Shown here: positions 33,430 to 44,553 of the stretch, piece by piece
Layout: each line of letters opens with the position of its first letter
Position numbering within the stretch: position 1 is the stretch's first letter
From: Annona cherimola
Taxonomy: Eukaryota; Streptophyta; Magnoliopsida; Magnoliales; Annonaceae
Direction: 5' to 3'
NCBI GenBank assembly: GCA_030490835.1
Contig: CM059975.1
Coordinates: 49,343,174-49,407,173 of the forward strand
DNA length: 64,000 nucleotides
Translations under genes and position numbers: made by a program
The notes under the pieces: model-generated
What the model was told of the DNA's origin: nothing
The model's input: the letters and a program-made list of their open reading frames with translations, nothing else
The model's database searches: none

Positions 33430-34500
33430 GTGTTGGACTAAGATGTGAATACGGGAGCAAAACTTGGCGAAATATGGATGATATAGAGCTATTATTAGAA
33501 ATAAATGTAAACTTCAGAAACTTCATTTGAAAATTTTCTTATGATACGTTATACAAAAGCCCTTAAACACCCATAGAGGTTGTTGATTTGTAATCCCGTG
33601 AATATACATGGTTAAGGTGAAGTTGTAAGAAGTAAACCTTAGTGGAAAAGAGATTAATAGGATTGTTATAGTAAGGAATGAAAATTTCAGAAAATTTATG
33701 GGAATTCAAATTTCTAAAAGGTATATACTAACCCTTGAAATGAACATAAGGATTACCAATTGATAATTTTGCATATAAGTAAGCTAAAAGTGCGATTGTA
33801 AGAATGATACAGGGCTACTATGTGTATGTATAGGGTTGTTTAGACGAGCAAGTATAAATTCCAGAAATTTTGGTCTAAATATTACTTGTTAAGGAGTATA
33901 AACAAGTACTTGAAGTGATCATAAGAATGGTTAATAGGTAGCCTTTTATATTTATATTATTAAGGAGTAATTATGGAGGTGAAAATGCAATAAAGGTGAG
34001 AGTGATCTAGGACTGATTTGAAAATGAGAACTAATTTCAGAATTTTTAAAGAGATTTAGTTTGTTAAAGGTTGTAAATAAGCCCTTGAAATAATCTGAAG
34101 ATTGGTTGGATTATGATTTTTTACATATAATGCCTAAAGTGCAATTTTAACAATGATATATAATGAATACTTGAATGTATGGAGCTATTTTGAAGATGAG
34201 TAATTATTTTAGAAATTTTGAAAGAAACGTTGTTTATTATAAACTATGAACAAGTACTTAAAATGATCATAAAAATTGTGGGTAATTTACAATACATGTA
34301 TGTATCATTAAGGTGCAATTACATAAGTGAAACCTAGTAAAATGAGGATATACATGGTTGTTTTGGAAATGGAAGTTAAATTACAGATTTTTTGAAGGAA
34401 TTTAGCTTGCACTAGGGAAAAAATGAGTACCTTAGGTAATTAAGAAAGTTTAGTATACTAAGTATAAGTTTTAAGAAAAAAGAGTAAGAAATAAATCACT
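33430..34500 (+). repeat. 174-bp tandem array (about six units) inside LTR K-A
   Basis: An ATTTCAG-like anchor recurs at 33511, 33684, 33858, 34034, 34206 and 34380. The spacings are 173, 174, 176, 172 and 174 bp. Each anchor is preceded by a TTTTGAAAATGAGAA-like phrase and followed by a TTAAAGGTTGTAAATAAG-like phrase and then CCCTTGAAATGATCATAAG. Units are diverged but in register. There is no coding content. Confidence 0.85.
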
Positions 34501-36034
34501 AGGTTACATAAGTAAGTATTTTGAATGATTGCAAATAATAAATGCCCTAAAAGTAGGGTATATAATAAAATGAATAAGTAACCATTGAGAAAAATGAGTA
34601 TATGTGATTTAATGAGATGAGAGTGTTCATCTCCAAGGAAGAATTAAGTATGATTGAAAAGTTAAGAGTCACATATAAAACAAGATCATAAAAAGGGTTG
34701 GGATTAAGTAAGATATGCATATGAGTTAATAAAAGCAAGACATGCAAGTATATGATGATATACATGTATATAAGGTGATTGTTTTCACTTGTCTAGGGAA
34801 AAGCAAGGAAAGATCGAAGGCGCAAGTTGATCGCCACATGTAAGCAAGCAAACTTTTGAAAATGTTGATTTCATTTCAAGTGTTGAAATGTTTGAAAGGG
34901 CTTTATATTGACGATTCTAAGATTTACTTATAAGGAAGAAAACATAGTTTTTGCAAATATGGCTTTAATAAAATGATTCAGAATTTCTTTATTATAAGAA
35001 ATCTCTTTAAGATGTTATTTCTAAAGAATTTTATGAAAAAAAGATGTTTGACTTTTTCACAAAATAATATTTGCAAACAAGTCTTTCAAAATTTTACTTC
35101 CATAGAATATTGTGAAAAGCAAGTTGAATTTATGAAAAGAAAGTTTAATTTGTAAAAGAAGGTTGATTACTCCCTGAAATGATTCTTAGAAACAAATGAT
35201 GTTTTGGAAATAGTTCATATGTTTTGAAATGGTTTATTAGAAAAATTTTGAATTTCTTTAAATATAAAAGTGCCTTGAAAATGCCTTGAAAATATTTTAT
35301 ATGGATGTTTTTAAAAAGTGTTTAAGGGTGGTCAACCTGATAAGTTAATTGTATAAAATAATTTGATTTTTGTTGATTAAAATAGTATTCAAAGGGTCAT
35401 GCAAGCTCTTCTTTATACAAAAATGACAAGAATGACATGTGAATAAGGTATATGATGCCAGGGTGGATAAAGGAACATGATGCATTTTCATATCCTTTGC
35501 TTACATAAAGCCTAGAAATTAGAATAAAAATGTTAGTGAGAAAGGCTTTCTCTTCTTGAATGTTAAAATGCTTCGAAATTCCTTTATCATAATGATTTTA
35601 AAATTTATTACAAGCAATGCTTTTAGAAATATTGTTTTCTCAAATATGGCAAATGTTTTATACAATGTTTTACTTAAATATACCAAATTTTTTTTAAAGG
35701 TGGTCATCCTAAAACTAGGATTTAAATATTATTTATAAAAATGTGTTTAAAATGGGTTGTGCCCATTCTTGAAGTTGAAAAGGACACAGACAGATGCCTG
35801 TGATATTTTATGAAATCATGCTAGCATGTGAATATGAATGAATGAATGTGCACAAGAAGCAAGTACTAGGTCTATTGTAGGGGAGGACGCGGTCCGGGGC
35901 CCACCTCTACATGTGGCCGAGTTGCTAAGGAAAGGCAGGAGGCCGGTGGCACTTTTCCTGAAATGGAAGAAGGTTCAATAGACGACTACCTGGCTAGCGT
36001 GCCACTACATGATAGGTTTCTTTCCAGTAGGTAG

Positions 36035-37334
36035 TGTTGATCATATGCTTCCTTTAGGAATGATTAATTTGATTTTGATGATTAACAAATAATTGAAATA
36101 TCATTAAAAGGATCTTATAAATTTGTCTAAGTGTTCTCAGATATTTTGTCTCTAATTATGTGTATGAAAATGAAAATGTGAAATAATTTAAGTTTCAAGA
36201 GTTTAAGTTCATGAATTGCAAGTCCAGCAAAGTGAAGTCTCAACCCATGTCGACTTCACTTGTGACTTTGGTGAAGTCCCAGACCCAAGTCGACTTCGCC
36301 TGCGACTTCGGACAGACAGCAAAGTGAAGTCTCAACCCAAGTCAACTTCACTTGCGACTTGGGTGAAGTCCCAGACCCAAGTGGACTTCACCTGCAACTT
36401 CGAAGGCAAAATTCTGCAAAGTAAGTTTTAACAAGACGAAGTCGCATCCCAAGTCAACTTCACCCATTCGAAGTCGACTCCACTCATCCGAAGTCGACAC
36501 CACTTGCGACTTCAACTCGTAACGGTCGAAAATTCAAACGTTGGAGCTATAGATGCACGTGAACCTCCACTCCAACGGCTAGAATCTTTTTTCCTCTATA
36601 TATACCATTGATGTATGAACGTTAAGGAAGAGAGAAGGAGGAAAGAAAGAGGAAAACACAAGTTGGGCTTTCATCTTCTAATATTCAAGTGTGTTGAAGT
36701 TATTTGAACAACTATTGAAGCTTCAAGTGCTACAACTTCTAAGTGTGCTTTCAAGATTATCATCTCCACATGACAAGGAGCTTCCGGTGCTTATCTAATA
36801 CACGTTGTAAAGTGTAATCTCTCTTTTATTTATTTTTTTTATGTTGTTGCCTTGGATCAGTGTTGGAGACCGAATTCAAGAAGAAGCAAAACAGGGGGTT
36901 GGTTTGAGTTTGTCTCACTAACGGGTTTTGCTTGGTTGGTTTGAGTTTGTCTCACCAATAGATTGGACTTGGTTGGTTGGAGTTGGTCTCACCAACAAGT
37001 GATTATTGTATATGCCCCCTAGAGCTAAAATCTAGAAGAGAGCGGGTGCTCTAGATTGTATTGAAAATATAATAGTGGAACCTAAGACACAACGAGTGTG
37101 TGCTTGGAAGAGTGGAGTAGGGAAGGTTGCCCGAACCACTATATATTGTTGTCTCTTGTTTGGTTTAATTGCTTGCATTTTATATTTCATCTGCACCCAC
37201 TCATTCTATCTCATATATCGTTTCATCAAGGGGATTGAAATTATAAGGGGTTAAATTTTAATTTACCAAAGAATTTTTCAAGAACCCAATTCACCCCTCC
37301 CCTCTTGGGTATTACCATTAACTCGGGACCAACA
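36035..37334 (+). repeat. Solo LTR S3 (Sirevirus family S, 1300 bp)
   Basis: It starts TGTTGATCAT and ends GGGACCAACA, with a perfect target duplication GGTAG (36030-36034 and 37335-37339). The AAGTCGACTTC arrays at 36225-36510 favour TTC over TCC. A CTATATATACC TATA box is near 36595. Next come GCCCCCTAGAGCT and the CCCAATTCACCCCTCCCC tail. It is inserted in LTR K-A. A TGGTTTGAGTTTGTCTCAC-type phrase is repeated three times near 36895-36995, a feature of this copy only. Confidence 0.92.
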
Positions 37335-38197
37335 GGTAGATGATCACTTGGTAAGTGTCACTACTAAATGGGAAGAAATACATTTGCATATGTTTTGCAT
37401 TTGAAAAGCCTAAAATTGAGTCATAAAAGTGTTTATATGAAAGCTTCTATATAAAGATTTACATGAATGCTTTTTTTATGCAAATGCATACATGAAAAGG
37501 TTTATGTGCATATGATTTGCTTTGAAAAGCCCAGACATTGGGTTATAAAAAGGTCTATATGAAAAGATTTTCATGAAAATGTTTACAGAAAAATGTTTGC
37601 CTGAAGATGAAAAATGCTTACTTATTGAGTTTATCACTCACGTTTTGTTTCTCAATCCTAGACAGGTAGAAGGAAGCTCAAGAGGTAAAGGACTTGATTA
37701 ATTGGGGAAAAGTATTAATTAGTATTCTTTTGTGTGCTACAAATAATTAGCTACCTTGTATGAAATGGTATGACTGGAATTTTTAAGGAATTTGGATGTA
37801 TGTGAACATATTGGTATGTTCTATCACTCCATGAGAATTTGAAGGTTGAATGTATGATTATGAAAAATAAATGGAAGTGAAGTTATTTGTATAACAAGCA
37901 AGATAATATACCAATGATGAGGTGAGATTATAAAAATATATAAGGAAAAGGAACCAATTAGTATTTTGAAAATGATATGTGTGATGAATTACAAGTGTAT
38001 CATTGCTTGTGAAATGAATGAAGTGAAATATAAAGAGATGAAACGAAAAAAAAAAAGAAAAAAAGGAAAAAAAAAATTTTAGACGAGATTCAATTCGATA
38101 ACTTGCCGCATGATTAGGACAACAATCCTGACTCACATTTACTAATAAAAAATGATCTTAGAGTAAGGCTCCGGTGCCTCGGGTCGGGGGCGCCACA

Positions 38198-38675
38198 GAG
38201 CTCCTCATAGAAAAATTCTCCATGATACCCTGAAATATGGTAAGAAAAGTTAAAGTAATAAGTTTGGGGGAACCAACGTACAGTTTTGCCAAATCTAGGT
38301 CAAGTAGATTAGATGGATGATGTTGTGTATTTTTGAGGTAATAGATTTACTTCGAACCTATTCATCTGTATTATACCTGTCCTAGAAAGTCCTTTTGATC
38401 AGGAGAATAGTTAGCAAGGTTGAATTATAACTTTGGACTATTCACAATTACATTTGCATGTAGTTTGATGCTTATATTGAGAATGCATATCTTGTCTTGA
38501 TTTTAACAGGGTTTCATGAGTTGTTTCAATTTATTGTCATCTTTTGCATTGTTAAGTTGAGGGATATGATCGCATTGCTAAATATTAGATATAGGCTTAG
38601 TTTCGACATGTAATAGCTGCGTTCATTTGCATTTTTATGTGTTGCTCGAGAACTAGTAATGTTTAAGTTTAGGGA
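38198..38675 (+). other. 3' internal region of an H-family element with polypurine tract
   Basis: No ORF is present. The segment ends GTTTAAGTTTAGGGATG directly before the hairpin start of the H LTR at 38676, the expected place for a polypurine tract. This shows that the H repeat is an LTR and that it reads on the + strand here. The left part adjoins LTR K-A without a visible target duplication. Confidence 0.5.
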
Positions 38676-40107
38676 TGTCATAACTTTATAAAAATAGAGC
38701 TTCATTTTGCACTTATTTTGAATGCTAGTTCAAGAGAAACATATAAATCTGTATAGGTTTTACATTAGCTTTCATCGTTTGTATAATTCTTGCATCTTAT
38801 GTAGGTTTCATGCATATTTAGTTGAATTCAATGCAAATCATATTGTCTTAGGTTATTTTATTAGATTAAATCATTTAGGATATCATTTACTTATTTTATG
38901 TCTTTTGTTGCAAAAAAAGATAGTGGCTATTTCATAAACTTCATGCCAAAGTGGTGGGAAGAAAGTTACTTTGTAAACAGCTATTGAAAAGTGGATGCAG
39001 AAATTTGGCACTCCGGCGCCAAATTCTGGTGCCTTGGCGCTGCTAACCGCCATTTCAAAAATTTTCAGGTAGACAGCACATAACCGCCTCAAACAAGTAA
39101 CTGGCACCTCAGCTCCAAACCCTGCACATGTGGAATTTCACACGTGTCTCGCTCCATTTAGTAAGGGGTATAAATACTCTCTTAGGGTTTCTCACACAAA
39201 AGAGAAGGGGGCATAAATTGGAGCGGGGAAGAGGAAAAGAAGAGGATTTGTAAGCTAGAGGTGGAGATGAAGATAGAGATCAACTTGGAAGAGGAATCCA
39301 ACTGAGTTTTATCTTCTCAGTCTCTCTATCTCTTTATTTTTATCATTCTCCTCATTTGATATGTACTGGGACATGACTTTGAAGGGATTCTCTATGATGT
39401 TCATGGGCTAGAACTTGTAGCAAGAGATTATGATGAACTTGAACTCTAGATTATGTTGAACTTGGTTTCTTTATGCTTGAATGAATATTTGATGTTGCTG
39501 TAACTATGCTGTGTGAAATTTACCTTTACATGTCATGATTAATACTTCTACAAGCTTGATCAACTTGTGGGTTGATGTAATATCTAGATTTACACTTGGA
39601 AAAGTAAGATTTAAATGAGAATCATATGTAAAGCATAGGTTTATAGTTTCTTGTGGTGGTTAGATATTAATATGGATAAAAATATACCTGTTAACCCTAT
39701 GTAATCATTTTTAGGTTATGTACAAATCAACCTTGTGTTACTAATTTGCATGGGAACATAGTAATTAACTAAAACATAGATAGGTTTATATGTAGTGAAA
39801 AGCATATATAAATATAAATGAACCTAGATCAGTAATTCTCTAAACAACTAATTGAAAAGGAACCAATTTAGCATAACTGGAGTTAAGGGATCTATAACTC
39901 TCAGCTATCTAATCATCCCCTTGAGATTCTCCATTAGTTGTACCCCTGTTACTAGTCAATTTAGTTAATTCTCTTTACTTTTGATAAAATTCCATTTAAT
40001 AAAAAATTTGTAATTGGCAAGTGAAATCATTCTCTCTTTATTACTTGATCAACATGTATACTTGCGTTAAAACAAGCATTTTAATTAGACATATACACAG
40101 CTCGTCA
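38676..40107 (+). repeat. LTR of family H (3' LTR, plus orientation)
   Basis: It starts TGTCATAACTTTATAAAAAT, a degenerate form of the hairpin start, and ends ACACAGCTCGTCA at 40107. Near its right end is CATGTATACTTGCGTT, the reverse complement of the ACGCAAGTATACGTG block of the other copies. It has GGCGCC-type motifs near 39015-39050, a GGTATAAATACTC promoter-like site near 39168, and a pyrimidine tract near 39315. It is followed directly by a piece of an S LTR. Confidence 0.7.
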
Positions 40108-41190
40108 ACTACTCAAGCATGAGAATGAAGAATTTTAAAATTTTAAGCACGCGACATACATTGAAGTCCTATACCCAAGTCGATTTCACTTGCGACTTGG
40201 GTCAAGTTTCAAAACTAAGTTGACTCAAGTGCACGACTTGATGCCAAGGAATTCAAATCTTGAAGAATTGAAGCCAAATATCAACAAAAGGAATTCAAAC
40301 CATGAAGAATTGAAGCTCCAAGTAGAAGACTTGAGCAAAAGGAGACTACATCCTGAAGACCACCTAAGAATTAGGAACACCAAATGAGAATTGAGGCCAA
40401 GAAGATTAAATCATGAAGATATGAAGATTCATAGATCAAAGGTGTATAAATTATGAAGATTTGAAGTTCCAAACATATAATGTAATATGAAGTCACAACC
40501 CGAGTCGACTTCAATTGCGGCTTGGGTCAAATTCAAAATTAAGTCGATCTAAAAATGGAACTTGAAAAGGTATACGAAAAACATTTTAGAAGGAAGAGAG
40601 ACAACTGAAGTCGCACTCAAGTCAACTCCAGTTTGCGACTTTGATGAAGTCACATATAAAGTCGACTCCATTTGCGACTTGAGTTGTAACGGTTGAAAAA
40701 ATTCAAATGTTGGCACATTTAATGCGCACCACCAACCCTCTAATGTTTAAATAACTCCACATTTATTTAAAGGACATCAAGAAGAGTTATGACAGTTAGC
40801 AAGAATATTCATTAAGCTTACACTTTCCTTCCTACAAGCTATTAATTGTGTATTGAGTGCTTTACAAGGAGAGACTCTCACTTTCACTGCAAGGGCTACA
40901 AGTTCTAATCCTTCTCAAGCATTCAAGAGTTTCCCAAGTGCTGAATCTGTCCTACATGATCCGTAAAGTGTAATTTCATTCTTTCAAATTTTTTATTATA
41001 TTGTAACACTTGGTTTGGTGTTGGAGACCAAGGCCAAATTGAGACAAGAAGTGTACTGTTGGAGTGAAACTCACTATCTACTTCTACAATTGTTGTAAAG
41101 GACCCTAGAGCTATAATTTAGAGGAGAGCAAGATCTCTAGTTATAATCTCATTAAGATAGTGGAACCTAAGACATAAGAAAGTGTGTATT
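40108..41190 (+). repeat. Truncated S-family LTR (S4)
   Basis: It has AAGTCGA(C/T) arrays (40160-40230, 40490-40680), the GTAACGGTTGAAAA...GCGCACCACC palindromic block, a TTTATTTAAAGG TATA-like site near 40755, and the CCCTAGAGCT and GTGGAACCTAAGACA segments. Its left end is lost at the H LTR. Its right end breaks off at the G repeat starting TGTTCACAATC. It has no CCCAATTCACCC tail. Confidence 0.8.
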
Positions 41191-41790
41191 TGTTCACAAT
41201 CTCACCGTAAATGCACGGGTCATAGATTGTAGTATATAAATATTGATTCACAGGGAATTCTGGACTCAAAATGTTAGATTTAAACACCTTATATTAAACA
41301 CAGAGAGTATAAAGTAAAAGGAAAGAAATAAGAAATGGGGAAGTTGATCTTAAGAACATGGAACAAGAATTAAAAGACAAGGGATGCGAGTACCCAGGAT
41401 CTAAGGTTTTACATGTGTTGTCTGCAACGGATATATGAATTGCTTATTTAATTTGAATATTATGTTTTAAATGAGAACTATCCCTATATTATCCTTGCAC
41501 CTTCTTTCGAAACCTATAAGGCGTACCTTAATCTTCTTAACCGCATATTTTCATGAGATTAAGTCAATTAAAATCCATTAATTTCTGTGGAAGTTCATGG
41601 GATTTCTCAAGGTCATTATGCCTATCTTCATGGTCTTAGATTTCCAAGTTTAATATCTTGATTGTTGTATATTCGACTTCCACCTTTTGGTTCCATCACA
41701 TAATATATTGAATCATGTTAAAGTGTAGTACCATTGTGAAACTCAACTTCTTTAGGCAATACGCATATTACCTAGGGTCGTAAACCTTAG
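41191..41790 (-). repeat. LTR-like repeat, family G, copy 1 (partial)
   Basis: It starts TGTTCACAATCTCACCGTAA, then GTGCAC-like TGCACGGGTC, ATTGTAGTATATAAATATTG and CACAGGGAATTCTGG. The copy at 47153 shares this order over some 500 bp, including CCTTGCACCTTCTTTCGAAA and TCATGGTCTTAGATTTCC. By analogy with family H the TGTTC edge is the reverse complement of a 3' LTR end (...GAACA), giving minus orientation. The right end is uncertain. It is non-coding. Confidence 0.55.
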
Positions 41791-44050
41791 ATTTTTGTAA
41801 TAATTTTTATGATGAATAAAAATTCATGAATTATATTCATAAATATGTGTATTAGAATAATTCAATTAAGGATTTAACCCACATGAATAGTAACCCAGGG
41901 ATTAAGACACGTGATTAAGAGTTAATCACTTGGATTAACCTAATCACAAAAAGAAGAAAAAGGAGATTTATGCACTAAAGGACAAAATAGCAATATTTTT
42001 TGATATTTTAAGGAAATTCGGATTTTAGTGGAAAATTTGGAGAAAATAGGGAAAAAATTCATAAATTGCAATCCGGACGTCGGATTGAAGTGAAATTTTT
42101 TATGGATGGCTAAAATATTATGACAAATATGATGGATGGTCTAAGATTCATCAAAAATCATGAATTTAGGATCAAAATCAAGTGTTGATTTAGGATCACA
42201 AAAATTCACTTTTTACTTTACATTAATGACATATTTGACTTTTGAAAAATGAGTAATGGTGTAATTAATTAATTAATATATTAGTGAATAAAAAATCCTA
42301 TAAAATCCTTTTCTAGGGGCGTGGATATGCTTGGGAGAATGTGCAAATTTTTAATGGCCAAGATCAAATCTTTACCTCTTGATGAATGGCTAGGATTGAT
42401 TTGGATTAAAAAATAATTTTCATAAAAAACAAAAATGATAAATGTGTAGCAGCAAGGGACGTCCAAAGGAAGCAACACAAGGCTCAAGAAATGCATGGAA
42501 ATTGATGAGAAAAATCAATGGTGGAGATGAGAGCAATCATGGAAAATCAAGGGTTGAGATTAAACACATCTTTTAATGAAAATCATGCATTAATAGCAAG
42601 GATGAGCTCAAGAAACATGTGGCCAGAAAAATTCCACTTAGGAAATTAGGGAAAATCATGGAAATGATGTGGCAAAAATATTTGACATTTAGTCCAAATT
42701 TCAAGGGGTAGATTACAATTTTATGAAAAATTAAAAGCTATAAAAGGGGAGCATGCTTGAACGACCAAACCATCCCACACCTTCCCAAGCTTGAGCAAAG
42801 CTCACTCCCACACACCCCCCACACATCCCAAGTGAGAAAGAAGGAAGGAGAGAAGGAGAAGAGAGAGAAAGAGAGGAAGGAAGAAGCTTATCTTCACTTG
42901 AGGTAAATGAATTCTTTCCAAATTTCTTTTGAATATTAAGTAGGGTAAAACCATTCTTAGATAATGCCTAAGCATGAGAAAGTAAGTATAGTTATGCTGC
43001 TTAACTGGAATTATGCCAAAACATTAAAAATTTGGAGCAAGGATAAAGCATTCGGGAAAATAAGCATAAAATGAGTAAACAATGCTCCAATATTGCTAGA
43101 TGATGATTTCAGATGAATGTTTATGATATTTATGATGTTGAAATGATGATATATTAATCTCATGATTTTTGAATTTTTGGATTATGCTTAGGAGAAATTA
43201 TGATGAATTTTAGTATATGGTATAGTGATTTTGAATAGTAATATGCTATAGTGATTTTGAATAGTAATATGCTATAGTGATTTTGAATAGTAACTATGAA
43301 CAGTGAACAACGTGATTTTGAAGAAAATTTGAGATTAATATTTATATTATGAATATAAGGATGGAATTTTTGAAGAGCCTATAGATAAAAAAAATCCATA
43401 TAAGGAGATAATGACCAAATATTATAAAGCATGCATGGGAAGCAACCTGAATGGAATAAATGAAATGTCCTTTTTTCTTAAATAGAAAAAGGGAAAGAAA
43501 AGTTCGAGGATGCCGACTGCGGAAGTAGCAAGTTATATGCTTTCTAAAATGTTTTTAAATAATTGCAAATTATTTGCTCACGTGTTTTATGAATTATATT
43601 TAAGGATGACCATCCCTATAATATTTTACATGAAATGATTGCTAACTGCTTGTTAAATGCTTTTATAAAATGTTTATGATTTATAAATATCATGTCGGCA
43701 TGTGTATGTAAATGAGCATGGTGCACGAGAAATAGGCCATAGTTGAGGTAGTAAGTGAACAGGATGTCCCCATCTCTATCACTAAGTCACTTATACAAGC
43801 CCAGGCCAGCGGCGACCTCCCTGAGATGGGAGCATGATGGGATGGGCGCCTAGCTAGCGTCGCATCTAAAGGAATGTCATGAATGTTATGGATGCATTTT
43901 ATGAAATGCATGAAAAAGATTGAAAAATTATGTATGGCTTGCTTACTGAGTATTATGACTCACACATACTTTTCAAACGACAGACAGGAAATGATGAGGA
44001 AGGTAGTATGCAAAATAACATGCAGATATAAATGTTGTATATGATAATGT
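41791..44050 (+). repeat. Tekay-like gypsy LTR (K-C), truncated
   Basis: It shares with other K LTRs a GATTAAGAGTTAATCAC phrase near 41910, a TATA box CTATAAAAGGGG (TATAAAA from 42739), a purine-rich start region AGAAAGAAGGAAGGAGAG (42835-42890), GCTAGCGTCGCATC (43854) and TTACTGAGTATTATGACTCA (43943). A three-copy 26-bp repeat (TATAGTGATTTTGAATAGTA, starts 43221, 43247, 43273) is private to it. The usual GGGTGCCACA end is missing, so the right side is truncated. Confidence 0.6.
43221..43294 (+). repeat. 26-bp tandem repeat, three units
   Basis: TATAGTGATTTTGAATAGTA begins at 43221, 43247 and 43273, almost perfectly conserved. It lies in LTR K-C. Confidence 0.9.
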
Positions 44051-44553
44051 TTATGTATTTATTCAAATTCAAAACTTCCTATTTTCACTCTCTCTATACC
44101 AGTTACTTCTTTCATGTTAATTTCTTCCCTTTCTCTGTCAAATCTTCAAGTCACAATTGTTGATCTTTTTAATTTGGAGCTCTTAAATGGCACACTGTAT
44201 CATCTAAAACTATCATCTTCCTTTTTTATTTATCATATATTTTTTATGCTTAACTTGCAAGGTCATCTATCTTGGCATTTGTTTACTTATTTATTATATA
44301 TTTCAACATCCAGATATTTAAAATTTTTGGATTTAATGCATTGCATAGGGATTTTGTGTTTATTTATTTATTTTTAAAATCCGATTGCATTTTGGCTAGT
44401 TAATCGATATATTTTGAATGATTGATTTACTCACGGAAAGAGAAAAATATCATTATAATTATGATTATGATTATTATTATTATTATTTTAAGTGCAAGTA
44501 TTTGATTTTTTCTTCTTCTCCTTTTTTGGAATTTTGTTTTAATTTGGTGTCAA
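44051..44553 (+). other. Pyrimidine/AT-rich non-coding segment with ATT microsatellite
   Basis: No gene is seen. A short (ATT)n tract lies near 44465-44488. The segment ends against the H LTR at 44554. Confidence 0.5.

Larger units (their letters stand above)
31938..38197 (+). repeat. Very long Tekay-like gypsy LTR (K-A), with S3 nested
   Basis: The right end is well supported: AATCCTGACTC ... GGAGTAAGG ... GCGCCACA at 38197 matches the 5' LTR end of the element at 54018-55962. Other shared markers are the GCAAGGAAAG...GTAAGCAAGC block near 34800, the promoter-proximal purine-rich tract near 32960-33070, the GGTGGCACTTTT...GCTAGCGTGCC block near 35945, and TTGAGTTTATCACTCA near 37627. The left end at TGTAACCCAC (31938) is a guess and no target duplication was found. 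Without S3 its length would be near 5 kb. No PBS follows the right end, so it is a solo or truncated LTR. Confidence 0.6.

Noticed and set aside
31888..38202. GAGCT at both sides as a target duplication for LTR K-A
   Set aside because: The left copy is followed by TATATAAAAATG, which does not begin with TG or resemble a K LTR start. Probably coincidence.
38198..38230. Degenerate hairpin near 38224 as the start of the H LTR
   Set aside because: A better start with polypurine tract and TCATAACTTT lies at 38676, matching LTR length in the other copies.
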